From an uncultured Planctomycetales bacterium (lineage in GTDB: Bacteria > Planctomycetota > Planctomycetia > Pirellulales > Thermoguttaceae), in the NCBI GenBank assembly GCA_946541595.1, contig CAMNJU010000007.1:1-38209 (forward strand): a DNA stretch of 38,209 nt. Direction: 5' to 3'. The position numbers and the translations under genes are program-made. This document shows, one piece after another, positions 8,092-14,953 of this stretch (the stretch's first letter is position 1; every line of letters starts with the position of its first letter). The notes beneath the pieces were generated by a model. The model did no database searches and was not told the origin of the DNA. It saw only the letters and a program-made list of their open reading frames with translations.

Positions 8092-10569
8092 ATGATCGAC
8101 ACAATTAAGGTGAGAGGCGCTCGCGTACACAATTTGAAGAATATTAATGTCGACGTTCCATTGAATAAGATCGTAGGAATAGCGGGTGTTTCCGGCTCCG
8201 GCAAGTCCTCTCTGGCGCTCGGCGTTCTTTATGCGGAAGGATCGCGACGGTATCTTGAAGCTCTTTCCACTTATACGCGAAGACGTATGACGCAGGCGGC
8301 GAGGGCTTGCGTCGACGAAGTTCTTTACGTTCCCGCCGCCTTGGCGCTGCGTCAACGGCCGGGCGTTCCCGGTATTCGCAGTACGTTTGGAACAGGAACT
8401 GAACTGCTTAACAGTCTCCGGCTCGCTTATTCCCGATTGGCGAATCATCGCTGTCCCAATGGACATTATCTTCTGCCGACGCTTGCTGTTGCGGCGGGAC
8501 AGGATCTCGTTTGTCCCGAATGCGGAGAACGGTTCTTCGCTCCAGGCGCCGAAGAATTGGCGTTTAACAGTCAAGGCGCGTGTCCGACGTGCGAAGGAAC
8601 CGGCATGGCGATTACCGTCGACGAATCGACCCTTGTCCCCGACGAGTCGCTCACGATCGACGAAGGCGCCGTCGCGCCGTGGAACAGCCTCATGTGGTCG
8701 CTCATGACCGACGTCTGCCGCGCGATGGGCGTTCGCACCGACGTTCCGTTTTCCGAGTTGACTCCAAAGGAACGGGACATTGTTTTCCACGGTCCGGCGG
8801 AGAAAAAACACATACTTTACAAATCAAAGAACACTAACGTCGCCGGCGAAATGGATTTTACCTTTTTCAACGCGACGCTTACCGTGCAGAATGCGCTTGC
8901 GAAAGTCAAAGATGAGAAGGGCATGAAGCGCGTTGAGAAATTTTTGAAGCGGGACGTGTGCCCAGATTGCGGCGGTTCGAGGCTTTCTGAACGCGCTAGA
9001 GCTCCTAAACTTCAAGGGATATCTCTTGACAAAGCGTGTGAAAAAACGCTGAGCGAGCTTATAACTTGGGTTCAAAAGACGCCCAATACTTTGCCCGAAG
9101 AGCTTCGCCCAATGGCCGACAGCATCTGCGCGTCGTTTTTATCGACGGCAAAACGGCTCGTCGATCTAGGGTTAGGCTATCTTACGCTCGACCGTTCGGC
9201 TGCTACTCTTTCGACCGGCGAACGTCAGCGAATGCAGCTTGCCCGCGCTGTTCGCAACCGAACGACGGGCGCGCTCTACGTCTTGGACGAACCGTCAATT
9301 GGGCTGCATCCGTCTAATATTGTCGGGCTTATTGGCGTGATGCGCGATCTTGTCGCAGACGGTAATTCCGTGATTTTAGTCGATCATGACGTTCAGATTC
9401 TAAAAGAAGCCGACTGGCTAATCGAAATGGGCCCCGAGGCCGGCTCAAACGGCGGACGTATCTTTTCCGAGGGGACGATCGATTCGATTAAGCGTAAAAA
9501 GGATTCTAAAATAGGTCCTTTCCTTGCGGGCAAGGCGAACGTTGCGACCAGAAAACGCGCGAGGTCCTCTGATCTATTCAAGTTAGGCAAGATTGAAATT
9601 TCAACGGGCGCGATCCATACGGTTAAACCACTGCAAGTTACGATTCCCAAGGGGCGGCTTACCGTGGTTACCGGCGTGTCCGGTTCCGGCAAAACGACTC
9701 TTATCCTCGAAAGTCTCATCCCGGCGCTTGAAGCCGCGACAAAAGGGGCCCGCCTGCCTGAGCACGTTCGTTCGATTAAAGCGGACGGGATAAATCTTGT
9801 GAAGTTAGTCGACGCTTCCCCTATTGGAATTAATGTGCGTTCGACCGTCGCCACGTATGCGAACGTTCACGACGAATTGCGCAAAATCTTTGCCAAACTT
9901 CCGGAATCCAAACGACTGGGGCTCAAGGCCGGAGATTTTTCTTATAATACCGGGAACTTGCGCTGCCCCGTTTGCGACGGCGCCGGAGTCGTCAATTTAG
10001 ACGTTCAATTTCTTCCCGACGTCGAGATTCCCTGTCCGGAATGCCGAGGTTCGCGATATGCGAAAAAGGCTTATCTCGTAAAACGACGCAATAAGAAAGC
10101 GGCAGAGTATTCGCTGCCCGAACTTATGGATATGGATATTCACACGGCGTTAGACGCATGTTCCGATCTCAAATTAGTAACGCAGCGTCTTCAAGTTCTT
10201 AAAAATCTTGGACTTGGATATTTAACGCTTGGCGAAGAGACGCCCCGTCTCTCTGGCGGCGAAGCGCAGCGGCTGAAATTGGCAAGCGAGATGGGCAAAT
10301 CGCAGCATACGTCTGTTTTCGTATTTGACGAACCGACGATTGGACTTCATCCGCTTGACGTTCAGTCGCTTCTGGGCGTTTTTCAAACTTTGGTCGACGC
10401 CGGGGCGACCGTAGTTGTGATCGAGCATGATTTAGATCTTATTCGGAACGCCGATTATATTGTCGACATGGGGCCTGGCGGGGGAACGGCAGGCGGCGAG
10501 ATAGTCGCCGCAGGAACCGTCGAGGACATTAAGAGTTCGCGCGCAAGTATAACCGGCCGTTTTCTGTAA
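8092..10569 (+). CDS. uvrA: UvrA-family ABC ATPase lacking the UvrB-binding domain (UvrA2-like)
   Basis: An 825-residue twin ATPase of the excinuclease A family, against about 940 for housekeeping UvrA. ATPase I has GVSGSGKSS near residue 32 and the signature LSTGERQRM near 373 with LDEPSIGLHP. ATPase II has GVSGSGKTT near 528 and LSGGEAQRL near 720 with FDEPTIGLHP. Zinc-binding CPxC pairs lie in the first half (CPECG, CPTCEGTG) and second half (CPVCDGAG and CPECRGS). In canonical UvrA a domain of more than 100 residues that contacts UvrB sits between the RCP-type motif and the first zinc module; here only about 15 residues separate RCPNGH from CPECG. It therefore resembles class II UvrA proteins, linked to drug or DNA-damage tolerance rather than to standard excision repair with UvrB. 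Start supported by AGAGG upstream. Cytoplasmic, DNA-binding. Confidence 0.92.
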   Translation: MIDTIKVRGARVHNLKNINVDVPLNKIVGIAGVSGSGKSSLALGVLYAEGSRRYLEALSTYTRRRMTQAARACVDEVLYVPAALALRQRPGVPGIRSTFGTGTELLNSLRLAYSRLANHRCPNGHYLLPTLAVAAGQDLVCPECGERFFAPGAEELAFNSQGACPTCEGTGMAITVDESTLVPDESLTIDEGAVAPWNSLMWSLMTDVCRAMGVRTDVPFSELTPKERDIVFHGPAEKKHILYKSKNTNVAGEMDFTFFNATLTVQNALAKVKDEKGMKRVEKFLKRDVCPDCGGSRLSERARAPKLQGISLDKACEKTLSELITWVQKTPNTLPEELRPMADSICASFLSTAKRLVDLGLGYLTLDRSAATLSTGERQRMQLARAVRNRTTGALYVLDEPSIGLHPSNIVGLIGVMRDLVADGNSVILVDHDVQILKEADWLIEMGPEAGSNGGRIFSEGTIDSIKRKKDSKIGPFLAGKANVATRKRARSSDLFKLGKIEISTGAIHTVKPLQVTIPKGRLTVVTGVSGSGKTTLILESLIPALEAATKGARLPEHVRSIKADGINLVKLVDASPIGINVRSTVATYANVHDELRKIFAKLPESKRLGLKAGDFSYNTGNLRCPVCDGAGVVNLDVQFLPDVEIPCPECRGSRYAKKAYLVKRRNKKAAEYSLPELMDMDIHTALDACSDLKLVTQRLQVLKNLGLGYLTLGEETPRLSGGEAQRLKLASEMGKSQHTSVFVFDEPTIGLHPLDVQSLLGVFQTLVDAGATVVVIEHDLDLIRNADYIVDMGPGGGTAGGEIVAAGTVEDIKSSRASITGRFL

Positions 10570-10806
10570 GGAAAGTGCGGCGGCGGGGATAGAAGAAGAG
10601 ATAGATGTTTTTGAGCTTTTCTTCAGGGGTAGACGATATCCCGACCTTGACGTATTATAATCGTGACTTTCTTTGTTTGACGGCGGCGCATTTTTAGAAT
10701 ACTAGGCTAACGCGCGGTTTTTATAACGGATTTTTACGAAACCGTTCAGTCAACGTTTGGGACTGTCAGAAAACGCATTTTTTTAGTAGAAGATAGGGGG
10801 CTTCCC

Positions 10807-11079
10807 ATGCACCAAAGAATCGATTCAGAAAAACTTCACGGAAGATTGAAGAAGATTATTGGCCAGGTTCAAGCGATTGACCGTATGGTCGACGAGGACG
10901 TGCCCTGCGAAGACGTACTGTCTCAGATTAACGCCGCAAAGTCTGCGCTGAATAAGGTAGGACAGGTCATTTTGGAAGGACATATCACTCACTGCATTCG
11001 GGACGCGATCGCAAAGGGCGATATGGAACAGATCAAGAACTTCACTAAAGCTATCGAACGGTTTGCAAATATGCAGTGA
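10807..11079 (+). CDS. csoR: CsoR/RcnR/FrmR-family metal-responsive repressor
   Basis: A 90-residue all-helical DUF156 protein. Cys34, His59 and Cys63 have the same spacing (25 and 4) as the Cu(I) ligands Cys36, His61 and Cys65 of Mycobacterium tuberculosis CsoR. This favours copper sensing over the nickel/cobalt pattern of RcnR. Gly-rich GQVQAIDRM near residues 19-27 is the usual first-helix motif. A G-rich ribosome binding site precedes the ATG. The 160 bp after the stop contain two CsoR-like palindromes covering the promoter of the P-type ATPase, its likely target. Upstream, TATAAT at 10666-10671 is a possible -10 for its own promoter, without a good -35; the rest of 10570-10806 shows nothing clear. 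Confidence 0.92.
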   Translation: MHQRIDSEKLHGRLKKIIGQVQAIDRMVDEDVPCEDVLSQINAAKSALNKVGQVILEGHITHCIRDAIAKGDMEQIKNFTKAIERFANMQ

Positions 11080-11166
11080 TTTGCTCCGGTAAAATTAGAC
11101 CTCGATAAGGAGGGGGCGACTTTTTTGTTTGCCGTTTTTGCAATTTGAGATTTCTTTGAATCTTCT

Positions 11167-11222
11167 CCTTGACAAGCATACCCTAGGGGGTATACTTGTC
11201 AAGGGTATACCCCTATGGGTAT
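11167..11222 (+). promoter_or_regulatory. Metal-responsive promoter overlapped by two CsoR-type operators
   Basis: TTGACA (11169-11174) and TATACT (11191-11196) are 16 bp apart. The whole promoter lies inside a 38-bp palindrome (11167-11204, 16 of 19 arm positions paired) whose core is ATACCCTAGGGGGTAT (11178-11193). A second site, ATACCCCTATGGGTAT (11207-11222), follows around the expected transcription start. The TACCC...GGGTA form is typical of CsoR-family operators. This promoter lies inside the longest possible ATPase frame and shows that the true start is downstream. Confidence 0.9.
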
Positions 11223-11239
11223 ATGAAGGGGTAAAAGAT

Positions 11240-13123
11240 ATGAAAATTGCGGAACAAATTTACAGAGTTTTGAATTGGGGAGGTCTGCGTAAGCAGATTG
11301 TCCTTCTTGCCGTTTCCGGCGCGTCGCTTCTCGGAAGTCTTTTCAATCTGTTTCCGCATGCGCATTTTGATCTTTCTTGGATTGCGATAGTTTTATGCGG
11401 CATACCGCTTGTTACGGAGGCAACGCTTGGCCTTGTTACAAAGTTTGATATTCGCGCGGGCGTTCTCGTGTCAATCGCTCTTATCTCTTCTATTTATGTT
11501 GGCGAATATTTTGCTGCAGGCGAAGTTGCGTTTATTATGCAGCTTGGCGAATTACTGGAGGATTTGACGGTCGCTCGCGCCCGTGCCGGTATTGAACGAC
11601 TTGTTAAATTGACGCCCGCTACTGCGCGAAGACTGCTAAACGGAAAGGAAGAGATTTTACCGGCTGCGAATATTGTGCCTGGCGACATGTTGAGAGTTCT
11701 TCCCGGCGAAACGGTTCCAGTCGACGGGGTAATAGTATCCGGTCAAACGTCGCTCAATCAGGCAAATATAACAGGCGAGTCTCTCCCGGTCGATAAAACG
11801 GTCGGCGACGAGGTGTTCAGCGGTACAATCAATCAGTTTGGCGCTTTTGAGATGGAGGCAGTTAAAACCGACTCCGACAGTTTCATTCAGCGTATGATTA
11901 AACTGGTTCAGTCTGCCGACGCCGATAAGGCCAAGGTTGTTCGCATCGCCGATCGTTGGGCGACTTGGATTGTCGGCGCCGCGCTTTTGACCGCGTTGGT
12001 TGCTTGGGGTGTTACCGGCGAACTTATTCGCGCCGTTTCGATACTTGTTGTCTTTTGCCCGTGTTCACTTGTTTTGGCGACTCCGACGGCGATTATGGCT
12101 GCAATTGGCAACGCCACGAAACATGGTTTCCTTGTCAAAGAAGGCGACGCTTTGGAGAAGCTCGCCAACGTAACCCGCGTCGCGTTTGACAAAACGGGCA
12201 CGCTCACTGTCGGAGAGCCGAAAGTTGCGCTCGTTAAATCGTTTAACCGTGAATACTCGGATGAAGAGACGTATAAACTTGCCGCTGCGGTTGAACAGTA
12301 TTCAGAACACCCGTTAGGAAAAGCGATCGTTCGTTGCTACCGGGAAGAGACGCAGAATGAAATTCCGAGCGCCGACGGGTTTGAGACGAAGCCCGGTAAA
12401 GGCGTTCGGTGCGAGGTTGACGGCAAGGCGACTCTTGCCGGAAATGAACGCATGTTGGCGGAATCGGGCGTCGAATTGAATGCCGAACAGCTTTATGAAA
12501 TCGATCAGGAGCGCATGCTTGGCCGAACGGTCGTCGTTGTTGCGCAATCGAAGATTCCAATCGGTTTTGTTTCGCTCGGCGACTCTCTTCGAACGAACGC
12601 AAAGTCCGTCGTCGAAAGCATTCTCACGAGTTACGCGACGCCGACGCTCCTTACTGGCGACAACTCACATTCAGCCAATCATTTTGCCGCAGAGTTGGGA
12701 ATTAAGGACGTCCACGCAAACTGTCTTCCCGAGGATAAATTGAATTTCATTGGCGAGTATCAGAAGAAGAACGATCTCGTCTGTATGGTCGGCGACGGAG
12801 TGAACGACGCGCCCGCTCTGAAAAAGGCGCACGTTGGAATTGCTATGGGCGGGATTGGGAGCGACGTCGCCGCCGAAGCCGCCGATATAACTCTCGTAGG
12901 AGACGACGTTAAGGAACTTCCGCATCTTTTTGCGCTGTCAAAGAAGATGATGCGTAAAATTGTTTTTAACCTCTCCCTTTCGATGGGGATCAATCTTGTC
13001 GCGGTAATTCTGGCGGCGTTCGGTTTCCTTGGACCTGTTGTCGGCGCCTTGGTTCATAACGGAGGTTCGTTCGTTGTGATCGCGAATTCCGCGCTGCTGC
13101 TGGGGTACAAGGTGTACGAGTAA
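11240..13123 (+). CDS. P1B-type heavy-metal translocating ATPase
   Basis: A 627-residue membrane pump. Motifs in order: TGES near residue 178 (actuator), CPC at 273-275 in the metal-binding helix, DKTGT near 317 with the phosphorylated Asp, HP near 358 in SEHPLGK, and GDGVNDAP near 518. There is no N-terminal metal-binding GMTCxxC domain. The last membrane segment reads HNGGSFVVIANS. It lacks the MxxSS of copper P1B-1 pumps and the DxG of zinc P1B-2 pumps, so the transported metal cannot be read with confidence. The ATG at 11240 follows GAAGGGG and lies downstream of the CsoR-controlled promoter; a frame opening at 11129 would begin upstream of that promoter and is rejected. Probable role: metal efflux induced through CsoR. 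Confidence 0.93.
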   Translation: MKIAEQIYRVLNWGGLRKQIVLLAVSGASLLGSLFNLFPHAHFDLSWIAIVLCGIPLVTEATLGLVTKFDIRAGVLVSIALISSIYVGEYFAAGEVAFIMQLGELLEDLTVARARAGIERLVKLTPATARRLLNGKEEILPAANIVPGDMLRVLPGETVPVDGVIVSGQTSLNQANITGESLPVDKTVGDEVFSGTINQFGAFEMEAVKTDSDSFIQRMIKLVQSADADKAKVVRIADRWATWIVGAALLTALVAWGVTGELIRAVSILVVFCPCSLVLATPTAIMAAIGNATKHGFLVKEGDALEKLANVTRVAFDKTGTLTVGEPKVALVKSFNREYSDEETYKLAAAVEQYSEHPLGKAIVRCYREETQNEIPSADGFETKPGKGVRCEVDGKATLAGNERMLAESGVELNAEQLYEIDQERMLGRTVVVVAQSKIPIGFVSLGDSLRTNAKSVVESILTSYATPTLLTGDNSHSANHFAAELGIKDVHANCLPEDKLNFIGEYQKKNDLVCMVGDGVNDAPALKKAHVGIAMGGIGSDVAAEAADITLVGDDVKELPHLFALSKKMMRKIVFNLSLSMGINLVAVILAAFGFLGPVVGALVHNGGSFVVIANSALLLGYKVYE

Positions 13124-13160
13124 TTAAGGGGAACCGTCCGAGGTAAACCGTTCGTTGAGA

Positions 13161-13198
13161 AAGGACCGACCCGTTATTTTTAACGTTGGGCGGTCCTT
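13161..13198 (+). terminator. Terminator hairpin after the metal ATPase
   Basis: AAGGACCG pairs perfectly with CGGTCCTT, with further internal pairing of CCCGTTA-like arms around TTTT. It is followed by a short T-containing stretch. It lies 38 bp after the ATPase stop. The remainder of 13199-13484 holds a possible promoter (13258-13286) and nothing else recognisable. Confidence 0.65.
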
Positions 13199-13257
13199 GT
13201 CTGTTTAACGCGGCGCTTCCGTCGATATTTTCGTCGCCTAACTTGAATTTGAATATA

Positions 13258-13286
13258 TTGACGCCCCGACGTTTATAAAGTATTTT
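13258..13286 (+). promoter_or_regulatory. Possible promoter for the TetR gene
   Basis: TTGACG (13258-13263), a 17-bp spacer and TATTTT (13281-13286). It would leave a leader of about 190 nt before the ATG at 13485. The -10 match is weak. Confidence 0.3.
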
Positions 13287-13484
13287 ATTCGGCGTGTACC
13301 ACGCGTTTCCCGCCGCTTGCCTTTGGCCCCCGATGGAGATCGTTTGGAGTCTTTATCGGACGCGTCGTAAGAGAACGCGCAACCGTTCAAGGAGCGTAAA
13401 GGCTTTAATCAGTTTTCTCCCGTTTGGAATTTAAAAGAACGCCGACGGTTTGGAGAAAACGTTATTCTAGAAAAGAGATCCGAG

Positions 13485-14114
13485 ATGACCAGAAGCGCCG
13501 AAGAACGGATAACCGCTCGTAGAGAAGAGATTGTCGACGCTTGTGAAAAGCTCTATCAGACAAAGAGCTTTAAGGAAGTGGCAATTAAGGAAATCGGCGA
13601 AGTTACAACGTTCACGCGGACGTCCGTCTATAACTACTTCCAAACGAAAGAGGAAATCTTTCTGGGGCTTCTTAAGCGCGAATACGATCTTTGGGTTTGC
13701 GATCTGGAGCGGATAATCGAAGACCACGAGTCGATGACGAACGACGGAATTGCCGACAGTCTTGCGAAATCGTTGGAACCGAGAGTCCGGCTTTTGAAAC
13801 TCGTTTCGATGAATCTCTACGACATGGAAGACAACAGCCGTCTGGAGAATATTGTCGAATTAAAGACGGCTTACAAGAAGTCGATGAACGCCGTAGGGGA
13901 CATATTGGCAAAATTTAGACCTGATCTCAGTTCCGACCGCCGTTTAAATTTTGTTTTCGTTTTCTTTCCGTTTGTTTTGGGCGTTTACCCCTATGCCTTT
14001 TCCACGGAAAAACAGATTGAAGCGATGAAATTGGCGGGATTTGACTTGAAAAAGAGACCTACGTTGTACGAGTTGGTTTATAATTGCGCTAGGCAAATGC
14101 TTGAAAGCCTTTAA
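13485..14114 (+). CDS. TetR/AcrR-family transcriptional regulator
   Basis: A 209-residue protein. The N-terminal ~55 residues form a TetR helix-turn-helix: a first helix with RREEIVDACEKLY, a turn around FKEVAIKEIGE, and the diagnostic TRTSVYNYFQTKEEIF. The helical C-terminal ligand-binding part (residues ~60-209) has no recognisable effector motif. It stands alone, after the terminator of the metal ATPase and before the long gap upstream of the CODH operon. The target is unknown; TetR proteins often act on their own promoter or a neighbour, so the CODH operon promoter is one candidate, by proximity only. The Shine-Dalgarno upstream of this ATG is weak (GAGATCCGAG). Confidence 0.9.
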   Translation: MTRSAEERITARREEIVDACEKLYQTKSFKEVAIKEIGEVTTFTRTSVYNYFQTKEEIFLGLLKREYDLWVCDLERIIEDHESMTNDGIADSLAKSLEPRVRLLKLVSMNLYDMEDNSRLENIVELKTAYKKSMNAVGDILAKFRPDLSSDRRLNFVFVFFPFVLGVYPYAFSTEKQIEAMKLAGFDLKKRPTLYELVYNCARQMLESL

Positions 14115-14804
14115 AAGTCCCGATACAGCAAATGGCGGTGGCTGCGTTCACCGTCAAATCTAACGCTAACGGTTTACCCCGTCGCCTCGCAAAAGCTTTT
14201 TGCGAGGGGACGGGAGGCCAGAAGACCCTTCGACTTTCGATTGACGATAGGCTGACGTAAAACCGTTATGCGGACGCTGCGTTTGTGGCGTTCGCGGATA
14301 CAAAGGTTCTGCCGTCGACAATATGCGCTGTGGAATTATTGAGGCGCCCGGTTGTTTTTGGGCGGCTCGTTTTGGCTTCGAAATTCTATTTTACCGCTTA
14401 ACAACGCAGTTAATGGAAGTACAAAGCGATTAGTTTTACTCTTTTTTACTTCATCTTTGACGTAAGAAGGCCGTTATTCTCGAAGTATTGTACGAACTCC
14501 GTAAAACCTGCGGCGCCGTGAAAAGCAAATCGTGCAAAGGGTTGGTTAAATAGAAATATGAGATTGCGTTCTTTATAGTTTGTTTTCGTAAGTTCTCTTT
14601 GGGAAACTTATCGAAAGAGTAAGGGCGGCGTTCACAGTTATTTTAATCTTTGTTTCTCCCCCTTAAGTCTCTGCTTTTCTTTTCGTGTTGACTTTAAACG
14701 ATCACGGTTAGCTGTAAAAACAAATTTGCTTCTTATCACAATTCGGTTTGGAATCAATTAAATGAGAGACTGTTTGCTAATTTAAAAATTTACTCTTAAA
14801 CATA
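14115..14804. other. Long intergenic region with an 18-position hairpin, no gene seen
   Basis: About 690 bp without a convincing ORF. At 14178-14214 a strong inverted repeat (CCCGTCGCCTCGCAAAA and its complement, one mismatch) probably terminates the TetR gene, although no T-run follows. The rest is low in recognisable signals. Confidence 0.5.
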
Positions 14805-14832
14805 TTGACATAGTAGGAAAATAGGATATTAT
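14805..14832 (+). promoter_or_regulatory. Strong sigma70-like promoter of the CODH operon
   Basis: TTGACA (14805-14810), a 16-bp spacer and TATTAT (14827-14832), with AT-rich DNA upstream. The predicted start near 14839 gives a leader of about 115 nt. Confidence 0.75.
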
Positions 14833-14838
14833 ATTCAA

Positions 14839-14953
14839 ACCTTTGATAATTTCTCAGTTTCGATTGAAAGAGGTTTTCATTTGCGATCCTTGCCGGGAAG
14901 GGCGCAAGCCGATTTCATGGCGAAGCGGGAATTGTTATGGAGACCTTACGACC
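14839..14953 (+). promoter_or_regulatory. Structured 5' leader of the CODH mRNA, unrecognised
   Basis: Two hairpins can be drawn: 14853-14872 (CTC and TTTC pairing with GAAA and GAG around GATT) and 14889-14908 (CTTGC with GCAAG). GGAG lies about 10 nt before the ATG. It does not match any riboswitch consensus I can recall. The leader is open in the CODH frame from a TTG at 14843, but that start has no room for a ribosome binding site. Confidence 0.35.

Noticed and set aside
8080..8811. 243-codon minus-strand ORF opposite the UvrA-like gene
   Set aside because: The plus strand carries clear UvrA motifs over the same stretch; this frame has biased composition and no recognisable domain.
11129..11239. 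37-codon N-terminal extension of the metal ATPase
   Set aside because: The extension spans the promoter and CsoR operators; the ATG at 11240 has a ribosome binding site and lies downstream of the promoter.
14843..14953. 37-codon N-terminal extension of the CODH from a TTG
   Set aside because: The TTG lies only about 4 nt after the predicted transcription start, with no ribosome binding site; the ATG at 14954 is preceded by GGAG.
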